Shown one piece after another: positions 33,283 through 42,929 of a stretch of DNA of 64,000 bases. Source of the stretch: an uncultured Clostridium sp. (GTDB lineage: Bacteria > Bacillota > Clostridia > Clostridiales > Clostridiaceae); the NCBI GenBank assembly GCA_900543325.1, contig UQQU01000001.1, positions 32,648 to 96,647 on the forward strand, written 5' to 3'. Made by a program: the position numbers and the translations under genes. Each line of letters opens with the position of its first letter. Within the stretch, counting starts at the first letter, position 1. The notes under the pieces are model-generated. The model had not been told where the DNA came from. It was given only the letters and a program-made list of their open reading frames with translations, and did no database searches.

Positions 33283-35661
33283 TTATCTTAAAACAGCTCC
33301 TAATTTATGTTCTAAAGCTTTAAGAATTTTATCATGTACTTTAGATATATCTTTATCTTCTAAAGTTTTCTTTTCATCTCTATATGCAATTGCATAAGCT
33401 ATAGATTTCTTTCCTTCTGGTATTTGAGCACCTTTGTATATATCAAATAATTGAACCTTTTCTACTAAATTTCCACCAGCTTTTCTTATTGTTTCTTCAA
33501 TTTCAGCAACTAATATAGAATCATCACAAAGTAAAGCGATATCTCTAGTTACAGCTGGGAACTTTGGTAATGGTTTGTAAGTTTTCACTGTAGTTGAAGC
33601 TTCAAATAAAGCATCTAAGTCTAATTCAGCTACATAACAATCTACATCTATTCCGTAGTTTTCTATTACATCTGGATGAACTTCTCCAAATACACCAGCT
33701 TTCTTATTTCTTACCATAAGAGCAGCTGTTTTTCCTGGATGGTAGCTTGGATTTTCGCTTTCTCTAACATATTTAGCTTTAGCTATTCCTAATCCATCAA
33801 TTATATTTTCAACTATTCCTTTAAGATCTAAGTAATCACAATCACCATAAATACCTATAGTTAAAACATTCTTTTCAGTTGGTAATTGCTTTTCATCTTC
33901 ATTTGGTAAGTATACTCTACCAATTTCAAATAATCTTACATAGTCATTATTTCTTGAATAGTTTCTTCCTAAACATTCCATCATTGACGGTAATGTAGTT
34001 GTTCTCATTACACTATAATCTTCACCTAATGGATTCTTTATTTTAACAACATTTCTAAGTTCACTATCTGCTGGTATATTAACTTTATCAAATACCTTAG
34101 GAGATACAAATGAATAACTAATAGATTGGTTAACACCACTACCTACCATTATTTCTATAACTTTATCAGTTAATAATTCATTTTTATATTTTGGTTCTCT
34201 CTCTGTTGAAACCTTAAATATAGTAGTAGGAATTTTATCATATCCATAAATTCTAGCAACTTCTTCTGCAATATCTTCTTTTATAGCAATATCTATTCTG
34301 AATGTTGGAATAGTTATAACTAAATCATCACCTTCAATATTCGTTTTTAAATCTAAAGAATCTAATGCTTCTTTCATTTCTTCTTTTGAAATTTCAGTTC
34401 CTAAGAATTTATTTATCCAATTAGAATTTACAGTTATAGAACCTTCTTCTTTTACATTGTTGTAAACATCTATAGTTCCTTCCATAACTTCTCCGCAGCC
34501 TAATTCGCATATTAAAGCACAAGCTCTATCTATTGCAAGTTTAGCTAAGTTTGGATCTATATCTTTATCGAATCTTGAAGAACTTTCTGATCTTAAGTTT
34601 AGCTTTTTAGAGCTAACTCTTATGTTAGTGCCTTCAAAATTAGCAGACTCAAAGATTACTTCTGTAGTATCGTCTTGAATCTCTGAATTTAATCCACCCA
34701 TAATTCCAGCTATAGCTACAGACTTAGAACCATCTTTAATCATTAAGATACCTGAATCTAATTCTCTTTCTATTTCATCTAAAGTTGTGAAATTTTCTCC
34801 ATCTTGAGCTCTTTCAACAACTATAGTTTTACTTTCTATTTGTCTTGCATCAAAAGCATGCATTGGTTGACCTAGCTCTAACATAACAAAGTTAGTTATG
34901 TCAACTATATTGTTTATAGGTCTAACCCCTGCTTCTAAAAGTCTTTCTTGCATCCAACCTGGTGATGGTTCAACCTTAACGTTCTTAACCCCTTTAGCCA
35001 TGTATCTTCTACATAACTCATCTTTAACTTCAACTTTTAACTCATCATTAATATTAGCTGAACATTTAGTTTCGTAATCAAAGTTTGGCATTTTATAAGA
35101 TGTTCCAAGCGTTGCTGCAGTTTCTCTAGCCATACCAACCATACTTAAACAATCAGGTCTATTAGATGTTATTTCAAAATCTAATATTGCCTTATTTAAT
35201 CCTAAATATTCTTTAATGTCCATTCCTAATGGAGCATCAGCTGGTAAAATCATTAATCCATGAACTGGCTCATCTCCAGCAATTCCAAGTTCTTCTTCAG
35301 AACAGAACATACCGTTAGATACTACCCCTCTCATTTTACCTTTTTTAATTTCAGTTCCATCAGCTAAAATAGATTTATGAAGAGCAACTGGTACTATATC
35401 TTGTTCCTTCATATTAGTTGCAGCTGTAACTATTTGTATTTCTTCTTCTTGCCCTATATTAACTTGACAAACATTTAATCTATCAGCGTCTGGGTGTTTT
35501 TCTATTTTTGTAATTTTACCAGTAACAACATTTTTTATATTATCACCTTGTATAATAACCTCTTCTAGGGCTGATCCTGAAAGAGTTAATTTATCTCCTA
35601 ATGTATGTGGATCTACGTTTACTTCAGCGTAGTCCTTTAGCCAATTATATGGTACTTTCAT
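33283..35661 (-). CDS. pheT: Phenylalanyl-tRNA synthetase beta subunit
   Basis: A 792-residue subunit of normal length. The N-terminal tRNA-binding (EMAP-like) domain holds GKITKIEKHPDADRLNVCQV near residue 50. B3/B4 domain motifs NRPDCLSMVGMARE and PINNIVDITNFVMLELGQPMHAFD follow. The C-terminal anticodon-binding FDX domain covers the last ~95 residues (KFPAVTRDIALL). With PheS it forms the (alpha-beta)2 enzyme charging tRNA-Phe. The gene starts 17 bases after pheS and shares its T-box leader. Confidence 0.97.
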   Translation of the reverse strand: MKVPYNWLKDYAEVNVDPHTLGDKLTLSGSALEEVIIQGDNIKNVVTGKITKIEKHPDADRLNVCQVNIGQEEEIQIVTAATNMKEQDIVPVALHKSILADGTEIKKGKMRGVVSNGMFCSEEELGIAGDEPVHGLMILPADAPLGMDIKEYLGLNKAILDFEITSNRPDCLSMVGMARETAATLGTSYKMPNFDYETKCSANINDELKVEVKDELCRRYMAKGVKNVKVEPSPGWMQERLLEAGVRPINNIVDITNFVMLELGQPMHAFDARQIESKTIVVERAQDGENFTTLDEIERELDSGILMIKDGSKSVAIAGIMGGLNSEIQDDTTEVIFESANFEGTNIRVSSKKLNLRSESSSRFDKDIDPNLAKLAIDRACALICELGCGEVMEGTIDVYNNVKEEGSITVNSNWINKFLGTEISKEEMKEALDSLDLKTNIEGDDLVITIPTFRIDIAIKEDIAEEVARIYGYDKIPTTIFKVSTEREPKYKNELLTDKVIEIMVGSGVNQSISYSFVSPKVFDKVNIPADSELRNVVKIKNPLGEDYSVMRTTTLPSMMECLGRNYSRNNDYVRLFEIGRVYLPNEDEKQLPTEKNVLTIGIYGDCDYLDLKGIVENIIDGLGIAKAKYVRESENPSYHPGKTAALMVRNKKAGVFGEVHPDVIENYGIDVDCYVAELDLDALFEASTTVKTYKPLPKFPAVTRDIALLCDDSILVAEIEETIRKAGGNLVEKVQLFDIYKGAQIPEGKKSIAYAIAYRDEKKTLEDKDISKVHDKILKALEHKLGAVLR

Positions 35662-35678
35662 CTTACTTTACCTCCTAA

Positions 35679-36698
35679 TTAAAATTGATTTAAAAATCTC
35701 ATATCACTTTCGTATAATGCTCTTATATCATCAATACCATACTTAAGCATAACCATTCTATCTACACCAAATCCAAAAGCAAATCCGCTATAAACTTCTG
35801 GATCAATTCCACAGTTTCTTAAAACATTAGGGTGAACCATTCCACATCCTAATATTTCAATCCAACCGCTTCCTTTACATACTCTACAACCCTTACCTTC
35901 ACAAACGAAGCAAGTTGCATCCATTTCAGCTGAAGGTTCAGTAAATGGGAAGTGATGTGGTCTAAACTTAGTTACAACTTTATCTCCAAACATCTTTTTA
36001 GCAAATAATTCTAAAGTTCCTTTTAAATCTGCAAAAGTAACATCTTTATCAATTACTAATCCTTCCATTTGATAGAATATTGGTGAATGAGTAGCATCTA
36101 CAGCATCTGATCTATAAACCTTCCCTGGAGATATCATCTTTATTGGAGGTTCTTGATTTTCCATTGTTCTAATTTGAATTGGAGAAGTTTGAGTTCTTAA
36201 AACTATATTGTCATTTATATAGAAAGTATCTTGTTCACTTCTTGCTGGATGATCCTTAGGTATATTTAAAGCTTCGAAGTTATAATGATCTAATTCAACT
36301 TCAGGACCATCTTCTACAGTGAATCCCATTGAAATAAATATTTCCTTCATGCTTTCTAATGTTAAATCTAAAGGATGTCTTTTACCAATAACGTTTCTTT
36401 TCCCCGGAAGAGATATATCAATAACTTCACTTGCAAGTTTAGCATTTTTTTCTCTTTCCTTTATCTTTTTAACAGCTTCCTCTAGTTTTTCTTCAACTTC
36501 GCTTTTCGCTTCATTAACTAGCTTACCAACTACTGGTCTTTCTTCTGGACTTAATGATCCCATTCCTCTTAATATTGTAGTAAGTTCACCTTTTTTTCCA
36601 AGGTATTTTACTCTTATTTCTTCTAATGCTCCACTGTTTTCTGCAGCAGATATTTCATTAAAAGCAGCTTCTTTAATTGCTAATAATTTTTCTTGCAT
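35679..36698 (-). CDS. pheS: Phenylalanyl-tRNA synthetase alpha subunit
   Basis: A 339-residue class II synthetase catalytic subunit. An N-terminal coiled coil (~1-90) leads to motif 2-like YRSDAVDATHSPIFYQMEGLV and motif 3-like GFGVDRMVMLKYGIDDIR. A Cys-rich insert CFVCEGKGCRVCKGSGWIEILG is present as in many bacterial PheS. It makes phenylalanyl-adenylate and charges tRNA-Phe. The ATG is behind AAGGGAG. It is the first gene after a T-box leader, so it is induced when tRNA-Phe is uncharged. Confidence 0.97.
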   Translation of the reverse strand: MQEKLLAIKEAAFNEISAAENSGALEEIRVKYLGKKGELTTILRGMGSLSPEERPVVGKLVNEAKSEVEEKLEEAVKKIKEREKNAKLASEVIDISLPGKRNVIGKRHPLDLTLESMKEIFISMGFTVEDGPEVELDHYNFEALNIPKDHPARSEQDTFYINDNIVLRTQTSPIQIRTMENQEPPIKMISPGKVYRSDAVDATHSPIFYQMEGLVIDKDVTFADLKGTLELFAKKMFGDKVVTKFRPHHFPFTEPSAEMDATCFVCEGKGCRVCKGSGWIEILGCGMVHPNVLRNCGIDPEVYSGFAFGFGVDRMVMLKYGIDDIRALYESDMRFLNQF

Positions 36699-36819
36699 TT
36701 TTGTTCTCCCTTCTTATTAATTCTTAATTTTAATGGGCCTATTTCATTTGATATTACTTAATATAATAATATTTTCAAATCATTAATTAACATTTAAGTA
36801 TCTTTCTGAAATTTGGTAT

Positions 36820-37065
36820 AAAAAAAGGATATTCAGCCCCACAAAGGGACGGAATATCCGCGTTACCACCCTAATTGGTATTCTATTAATAATAAAAATA
36901 CCCATCTTAATTAAATAACGGTTTTAACCGCTAACTACTACTATAATTTCATAGCTAGGACTCCTGAGGGAACTTCAATATAACTTTATATAAAAAGACT
37001 TCCAGTCTAAGGTCTCTTCTCCCTGTATACTCCACTATATCTACTTTCTCATTCACTGTCTTTCA
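36820..37065 (-). ncRNA. T-box leader (tRNA-Phe responsive) of pheST
   Basis: The antiterminator T-box AGGGTGGTAACGCGG reads on the minus strand at 36872-36858. The competing terminator stem GGATATTC/GAATATCC (36827-36859) ends in a U-run. Upstream Stem I sequence contains a candidate specifier UUC at 36972-36970, the Phe codon, in TTGAAGTTCCCTC. Uncharged tRNA-Phe should pair with the specifier and T-box to prevent termination. The outer boundaries are approximate. Confidence 0.93.
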
Positions 37066-37131
37066 ATATTTATTTACAATTTATTATACAAATAACCAAT
37101 ATTTTTTTCAATACCCTATTTAAAATTTATT

Positions 37132-37908
37132 TTATAATAAACTTTGTCTTACTTTTTCAAATAATATTATAGAAGTTGCAACCCCTACATTTAAAGATTC
37201 TGCTCCACCAGGCATAGGAATTTTTACTTTTTTATCTGCAAGTTCAAAAATCTCTTCACTTATACCATTTCCTTCATTCCCAACAGATAATATAACCTTT
37301 CCACTTAAATCTTCCTCAAAGAAATTTTTTGATTCTTCTAAAGATGTAGCTACTAAACTAAAACCTTCATCTTTTAGCTTTTTTAATAAACTCAAATCAT
37401 TATCATAAATGATTGGTATATAAAATATAGAACCCATTGTTGATCTAATTGTTTTGTCATTATATATATCAACTGTTCCTTTTGTTAAAATAACTGCATT
37501 TACTCCTGCTGCATGAGCAGTTCTAATAATAGTTCCTAAATTTCCAGGGTCTTGAACCTTATCACATAATAAATAAAAATCTCCATTTATATCACTTATT
37601 GAATTATTTATATTAGCTATAGCAACTATTCCTTGAGTATTTTCTGTTGAAGATAATTGAGAAAATAATTCATTCTTCATTTCATATATCTTAATATTAT
37701 CCATATATTCACTTAAATAATCTTCTACTTTCTCTTTTCCACTTTCATTTACTATTATATACTCTATATTACATTTTGCTTTAAAAGCTTCTTGAACTAA
37801 TCTAAATCCTTCTATAATATACTTATTTTCCTTTGCTCTATGTTTTCTTTCCTTTAATTTTTTTGTATATTTAAATAATGTGTTGTCTTTACTTTCAATG
37901 ACTATCAA
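37132..37908 (-). CDS. TrmH/SpoU-family RNA 2'-O-methyltransferase
   Basis: A 258-residue knotted methyltransferase. An N-terminal substrate-binding domain (~1-100) is followed by the SpoU core with motif 1 DPGNLGTIIRTAHAAG, motif 2 LSVGNEGNGIS and motif 3 IPMPGGAESLNVGVATSI. Such enzymes methylate 23S rRNA or tRNA ribose; the exact nucleotide is not deducible. It follows ktrA by 11 bases and is likely the third gene of a ktrB-ktrA-methylase operon. Confidence 0.92.
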   Translation of the reverse strand: MIVIESKDNTLFKYTKKLKERKHRAKENKYIIEGFRLVQEAFKAKCNIEYIIVNESGKEKVEDYLSEYMDNIKIYEMKNELFSQLSSTENTQGIVAIANINNSISDINGDFYLLCDKVQDPGNLGTIIRTAHAAGVNAVILTKGTVDIYNDKTIRSTMGSIFYIPIIYDNDLSLLKKLKDEGFSLVATSLEESKNFFEEDLSGKVILSVGNEGNGISEEIFELADKKVKIPMPGGAESLNVGVATSIILFEKVRQSLL

Positions 37909-37919
37909 ATTTTCACCTC

Positions 37920-38591
37920 TTATTTTTTTCTAATTAAAATATCTTCTAAATTACTTAAATCATCAGCAGAACCAATAGCAACTATAATATCATCTTCAGA
38001 TAATCTATCTTCAGCCTTTGGAGAAATATCTATATCCTCACCTCTTTTTATTGCCATAATATTAATTCCGTAACTGCTTCTTAATTTAAGCTCTTTTAAT
38101 GTTTTTCCATTCCATTCATTAAGTACTCTTAACTCCATGATACTATAATCAGGAGATAGTTCAATAAAATCTAATATACTAGCTGAAACTAGATTATGTG
38201 CTACTCTTACACCCATATCCTTTTCAGGTAATACAACTCTATCTGCACCTATCTTATATAATACCTTCGCATGTAAATCACTTTGACCTTTTGCAATTAT
38301 ATACTTAACTCCTAACTCTTTAACTAATAAAGTTATCATTACGCTTGCTTGTATATTAGATCCAATAGTAACGACTGCAACATCAAAGTTTCTTAATCCT
38401 AAAGTTTTTAATGCACTTTCATCTGTTGCATCCATTTGAACTGCATGAGTTACAGAATCTGAAATCTCTTGTACAGAATCTTCATCCATATCAATTGCTA
38501 AAACGTCATGTCCTAAAGAATATAAAGTCTTTGCAACTGATTCTCCAAATCTACCTAATCCAATAACTACAAACTGTTTATTATTTGCCAT
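37920..38591 (-). CDS. ktrA: Potassium uptake regulatory subunit KtrA/TrkA
   Basis: A 223-residue cytosolic RCK protein: N-terminal Rossmann domain with GLGRFGESVAKTL and the acidic end of strand 2 (AIDMDEDSVQ), plus a C-terminal RCK_C/TrkA-C domain (about 140-220). It forms an octameric ring that gates the KtrB channel in response to ATP/ADP or cyclic-di-AMP. It begins ten bases after ktrB. The length is that of KtrA/KtrC, half of the doubled enterobacterial TrkA. Confidence 0.93.
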   Translation of the reverse strand: MANNKQFVVIGLGRFGESVAKTLYSLGHDVLAIDMDEDSVQEISDSVTHAVQMDATDESALKTLGLRNFDVAVVTIGSNIQASVMITLLVKELGVKYIIAKGQSDLHAKVLYKIGADRVVLPEKDMGVRVAHNLVSASILDFIELSPDYSIMELRVLNEWNGKTLKELKLRSSYGINIMAIKRGEDIDISPKAEDRLSEDDIIVAIGSADDLSNLEDILIRKK

Positions 38592-38601
38592 GTTTTTTCC
38601 C

Positions 38602-39948
38602 CTAACCTATCAAAATTTTTCCTTCTGGGTATTTAATACCTGAATTTTTTCTCTTTTTTGTTATAGATAATACTACAGTTAATGGACCAACTCTACCTAA
38701 ATACATCATAAAAATTATTAATACTTTTCCTATATTACTTAATTCAGAAGTCAGACCTAAAGTTAATCCTGCAGTTCCAAAAGCTGATACTGTCTCGTAA
38801 AATAATGATATGAAACTTGCTCCCTTTTCTGTATAAGATAATAACATAGTTACCACTATTACTAAACTCAATCCAATAAATATTAATGTAAATGCTTTAT
38901 ACACTAAATCCTTACTGAATCTTCTTTTAAACACCTCTGCGTCCTCTCTTCCTTGTATTACACATACTATAGTTACAATCAAAATTCCTATAGTAGTTGT
39001 CTTTATTCCTCCAGCTGTTGATCCTGGAGATCCACCAATAAACATTAAAATTATAGTTAAAAATTGTCCAGCTGTAGTCATACCATCTGTAGGAATACTA
39101 TTGAATCCAGCTGTTCTTGGTGTAACTGATGCAAAAAATGAATTCATAACCTTATCAATAAAAGACATATTACCAATAGTATTAACATTGTTATTTTCAA
39201 ATAAAAACATTAAGAAAGTTCCACCTAATACTAACACTACAGTCATTAATATTACCATTTTTGAATGAAGAGAAACCTTTTTTAAACTTTTACTACTATA
39301 TAATTCACTCCATACAGTAAATCCCAATCCACCAATTATAATTAATACTGATGCTACCATTATTACGACTACATTGGAATTATAAGATGTTAAACTACTG
39401 AAGTTCCCAAAAATATCAAATCCTGCATTACAGAAAGCAGATATAGAGTGAAATATGCTATAAAATATACCTCTTCCTAAGCCATACTCTGGAACAAATT
39501 GTGTAGAAAACAATAATGCACCAAAAAATTGCACAGATACTGTAAACACTAGTACATATCTAACCATTTTTACTAAACCTTGTATATTAAAAGTGTTCAT
39601 AGCATCTTGTAATATTAATCTTTCTCTCAAAGTAATCTTTTTTCCTAAAATAATAGCAATTAATGTTGTAAAGGACATAAATCCTAATCCACCAATTTCT
39701 ATTAAGATCATTATAACCGTTTGTCCAAACGCATTCCAATATGTCCCCGTATCTACTACTATTAATCCAGTAACACAAACAGCCGATGTAGCTGTAAACA
39801 ACGCATCTAAGAAGTTAGTACTTTCTCCACTAGTCGTAGATATAGGCAAAGTTAATATTAATGCTCCTACTAATATTACCAATAAGAATCCTAACGCTAA
39901 AATTTGAACTCCTCTAAGTTTAACATTTTTTTTAAAGTTCCAATTCAT
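38602..39948 (-). CDS. ktrB: Potassium uptake channel subunit KtrB/TrkH
   Basis: A 448-residue membrane protein with four M1-P-M2 repeats. The four selectivity-filter segments are visible in order: TSAVCVTGL, SAFCNAGFD, TPRTAGFNS and SAFGTAGLT, giving one conserved glycine in each pore loop. About ten membrane helices are seen. It carries Na+- or H+-linked K+ uptake with KtrA. First gene of the operon; the ATG follows TAGGAGGTGATGCA. Confidence 0.95.
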   Translation of the reverse strand: MNWNFKKNVKLRGVQILALGFLLVILVGALILTLPISTTSGESTNFLDALFTATSAVCVTGLIVVDTGTYWNAFGQTVIMILIEIGGLGFMSFTTLIAIILGKKITLRERLILQDAMNTFNIQGLVKMVRYVLVFTVSVQFFGALLFSTQFVPEYGLGRGIFYSIFHSISAFCNAGFDIFGNFSSLTSYNSNVVVIMVASVLIIIGGLGFTVWSELYSSKSLKKVSLHSKMVILMTVVLVLGGTFLMFLFENNNVNTIGNMSFIDKVMNSFFASVTPRTAGFNSIPTDGMTTAGQFLTIILMFIGGSPGSTAGGIKTTTIGILIVTIVCVIQGREDAEVFKRRFSKDLVYKAFTLIFIGLSLVIVVTMLLSYTEKGASFISLFYETVSAFGTAGLTLGLTSELSNIGKVLIIFMMYLGRVGPLTVVLSITKKRKNSGIKYPEGKILIG

Positions 39949-40104
39949 TGCATCACCTCCTAATTACAATAACTCTTATATTATTTTGTTCCTTTTCTTA
40001 TTTTTTATTATAATGAATTTCACCATGTATTTTACCATCTTTACATTAATTTTCATAGATATTCCATATTAAAATGCACAAAATTTTAATATAAAACATT
40101 AAAT

Positions 40105-40140
40105 TATAAAAGGGTTGTTTATAATTTATAACAACCCTAA
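40105..40140 (-). terminator. Terminator after the YtxC-like gene
   Basis: Stem AGGGTTGTT / AACAACCCT, 10-base loop, U-containing tail on the minus strand. The remaining DNA up to ktrB (39949-40104) shows no gene. Confidence 0.7.
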
Positions 40141-40165
40141 TTTCTTTCAAATTCATTATATTTAT

Positions 40166-41056
40166 TTAAACTTTAATTTTAGATGGCATACAATTTGTGC
40201 AACCTGCACAATAAAATACTCTATCACCAAATACATTAACTATAGTTTCAATAAATTCTGTATTTATACAATTTTCTTTGTGATGTATTATTATTTGTTT
40301 TGGTGCATTAGTTATCAATCCACTTATTATTATATCTTCTATCTTAGCTTCAGTATCTATTCTACACTCTGATAACTCCTTCATAAAGTCACCAAAAACG
40401 TCATTCCCATAACCGTCCTTTAACACATAGCCTCCACCTTCGTGAATATAAATATTAATTTTTTCTATTTTACTTTCCTGAATATCAACAAAATATTTTA
40501 ATAATTTTACAAATTCTTTATACTCTTTTTCAACCATATATTCTTCTACAACTTTATCAACGATATCTTCTATATCTTCTCTAAGCTCCTTCATCCTAAA
40601 AGTTATAAACCCCTTTATGTTTATTTCTTCATTTTCTTCTAGGCAAGTTTTTATTTTTTCTATTATAGAGTTTATTTTACTTATACAATATATCATTTTT
40701 TCATCTTTTAGATTTTCTTCACTTCTTAGAACTTTCATAATCATATCTTCTACTTCTATTATTTCATCTTGTTTTAAAAAGAAATAAGTTTCAGTTAAAA
40801 AATTAAAAAGTTCCTTTTTCCTATATTTATCAATTACTATATTGTATAAAATATTGCTTATATATAAATATATCATTCTTTTAACTTTTTCATCATAACA
40901 ATCTTTTTCGCACATAATTTTTATTAAATGTGAATCACCCTCACCGCTCTCTACAAGACCAATAGTGATATTCTTCTTCTTTAACAACTCTCTAAGCTCT
41001 TGTAATTCCTTTACTAAATCTAAGTCATTATTATGCACTAATCTTATCACAAGCAT
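40166..41056 (-). CDS. ytxC: Putative sporulation protein, YtxC-like
   Basis: A 296-residue protein. Its conserved features resemble the YtxC family: FRMKELREDIEDIVDKVVEEYMVEKEYKEFVKLLKYFVDIQ in the middle and the C-terminal IIHHKENCINTEF followed by VFYCAGCTNC. The final CAGCTNC cysteines may bind metal. Function is unknown; the family is found in spore formers and often near pheST. The start is ATG 41056, since AAAGGAG lies eight bases before it and overlaps the longer GTG start at 41065. Confidence 0.75.
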   Translation of the reverse strand: MLVIRLVHNNDLDLVKELQELRELLKKKNITIGLVESGEGDSHLIKIMCEKDCYDEKVKRMIYLYISNILYNIVIDKYRKKELFNFLTETYFFLKQDEIIEVEDMIMKVLRSEENLKDEKMIYCISKINSIIEKIKTCLEENEEINIKGFITFRMKELREDIEDIVDKVVEEYMVEKEYKEFVKLLKYFVDIQESKIEKINIYIHEGGGYVLKDGYGNDVFGDFMKELSECRIDTEAKIEDIIISGLITNAPKQIIIHHKENCINTEFIETIVNVFGDRVFYCAGCTNCMPSKIKV

Positions 41057-41199
41057 GGATTTCACTCCTTTCTTAATATTAGTATGTATTAAAATTTTTT
41101 CTATATACTCACCTGTCTGTACACTTATTAATAAAATATTGATTTTTTTATGAATATTTTATATGTTATAAGAAATATATTTAAACGAGGAGAAGATTA

Positions 41200-41901
41200 A
41201 TGATATGTTTTATTGACTATAGAACTAGTGAAAATGAAATAAATTCACTGAGAGAATTAAATTATGACATAATAAAAATTCCAAAGGATAATAATCTTTA
41301 TGAAGCAATAAATGGTCATACAGATATTCAGCTAAATATACTTAATAATCATACCAAGACTGTAATTATTAATAAAAATATAGATTTATCCTTTAAAGAG
41401 CTTCTAAGATCAAAAAATATAAATTTTATAGAGAGTGATAGTACTCTATCATCTAAATATCCTAATAATATATCTCTAAATGCATATATTACTGATAATT
41501 ATCTAATACATAATTTAAATTTTACTGATAAAAAAATTTTAGATTACTGTAAAAACAAAAAAACTATAAATGTAAAACAAGGTTACACTAAATGCTCTAT
41601 ATTACCAGTAAAAGAAAAAGCAATTATAACTAATGATAAAGGTATATATGATACATTGAAAAATGAAAACTTTGATATTTTACTATTACCTTTCGGTGAT
41701 ATAGAGTTAAGTGGTTTTAATTATGGTTTTATCGGTGGTGTTGGAGGCATGATTTCAGATAATTCCATGGCCTTCTTTGGTTCACTAGATAATTATATTT
41801 TTGGTAATGAAGTAAAAAACTTTTTGTATAAATATGACGTTAAACCAATATATCTTAATAATACAAAACTAATAGATAGGGGAAGTTTACTTGTTTTTTA
41901 A
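41200..41901 (+). CDS. DUF6873-like protein (GME/amidinotransferase-type fold)
   Basis: A 233-residue cytosolic protein. The phrases ILPVKEKAIITNDKGIYDTL and GFIGGVGGMISDNSMAFFGSL agree with a clostridial family I recall as DUF6873, thought to have the glycine-amidinotransferase (pentein) fold. I see no clear catalytic Cys-His pair of the kind known from deiminases, so activity is unknown. ATG follows GAGGAGA. It is divergent from ytxC and convergent with hslO. Confidence 0.6.
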   Translation: MICFIDYRTSENEINSLRELNYDIIKIPKDNNLYEAINGHTDIQLNILNNHTKTVIINKNIDLSFKELLRSKNINFIESDSTLSSKYPNNISLNAYITDNYLIHNLNFTDKKILDYCKNKKTINVKQGYTKCSILPVKEKAIITNDKGIYDTLKNENFDILLLPFGDIELSGFNYGFIGGVGGMISDNSMAFFGSLDNYIFGNEVKNFLYKYDVKPIYLNNTKLIDRGSLLVF

Positions 41902-41973
41902 CCCCTTATATCATACGTATCTATTAAGTAATTGTTGATTAGTATTTATATTTTTCTTTAAATATTGACTAAT

Positions 41974-42018
41974 AAAAAGAAAGCAGGCTAACTTTTAAAG
42001 ATAGCCTACTTTCTTTTT
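41974..42018. terminator. Bidirectional terminator between the DUF6873-like gene and hslO
   Basis: 17-bp stem with one mismatch (AAAAAGAAAGCAGGCTA / TAGCCTACTTTCTTTTT) and T-runs on both strands. Confidence 0.85.
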
Positions 42019-42023
42019 ATAAA

Positions 42024-42914
42024 TTATTCAGATTTGTTTGAATTAGCTAATAATCTACCAATTTCCTCTGGAGTAAATACGTATGTCTTATTGCAGAAGT
42101 GGCATTTTAACTCTTCATTTTTACCATCTTCATATATTTCTCTTAAATCTTTTTCTCCTATAGAAATTAAAGCTTTTTCAACCTTTTCTCTTGAACAATT
42201 ACAAGAAAACTCTGGTTTTATTTCCTCTAATATTTTTAAATCCATATCTCCAAATATATAATCTAATATATCATCCATACTCTTTCCTTCATTTAACATA
42301 GTTGTTAAAGATGGAATTTCTTCTAATCTATAAGTTATAATGTCTGCTAAGAATTCATCTGCATCTGGTAACATTTGAATTATAAATCCTCCAGCTACTT
42401 TAATTGAATAATCTTTATCAACTAAAACACCTAATGATACTGCTGATGGAGTTTGTTCAGATACAGTAAAGTAATAAGCTAAATCTTCTGCTATTTCTCC
42501 TGAATGTATTGGCACTTGCCCTACATAAGGATCCTTCATTCCTAAATCCTTTATAACCATTAAATTACCATTTTTGCCTATGTATCCACCAACATCTAAT
42601 TTACCATTTGAATTTAAAGGCATATCTCCATATGGATTTCCAATATATCCTTTAACTTTAGCTCCTTCATATGCAGTAACAACTACTCCATTAGCGTCTC
42701 CACCACCATTAATTCTTAAAGTCATTACTTCATTTGATGATTTTAAAGTAGCTCCTAAAAGAGCTCCAGCTGTTAACATTCTTCCAAGTGCTGCTGATGC
42801 AACTGGAGTACACTCATGTATTACTCTAGCATCCTCAACTAAATCTGTTGTAATCCCAGCTATTATTCTTACCATTCCATTTTTTGCAACCGCTCTAATA
42901 ATCTTATCGCTCAT
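42024..42914 (-). CDS. hslO: Redox-regulated chaperone Hsp33
   Basis: A 296-residue holdase chaperone. The N-terminal core is typical (KIIRAVAKNGMVRIIAGITTDLVEDARVIHECTPVASAALGR, described only as pattern), and the C-terminal zinc switch has CNC (about 236-238) and CHFC (about 269-272). Oxidation of these four cysteines releases Zn2+ and activates the chaperone. The start is ATG 42914 behind TTGGAGGAAA; the earlier TTG lies inside that site. It follows a methyltransferase gene by 15 bases and is likely co-transcribed with it. Confidence 0.95.
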   Translation of the reverse strand: MSDKIIRAVAKNGMVRIIAGITTDLVEDARVIHECTPVASAALGRMLTAGALLGATLKSSNEVMTLRINGGGDANGVVVTAYEGAKVKGYIGNPYGDMPLNSNGKLDVGGYIGKNGNLMVIKDLGMKDPYVGQVPIHSGEIAEDLAYYFTVSEQTPSAVSLGVLVDKDYSIKVAGGFIIQMLPDADEFLADIITYRLEEIPSLTTMLNEGKSMDDILDYIFGDMDLKILEEIKPEFSCNCSREKVEKALISIGEKDLREIYEDGKNEELKCHFCNKTYVFTPEEIGRLLANSNKSE

Positions 42915-42929
42915 ATTTTCCTCCAACTA

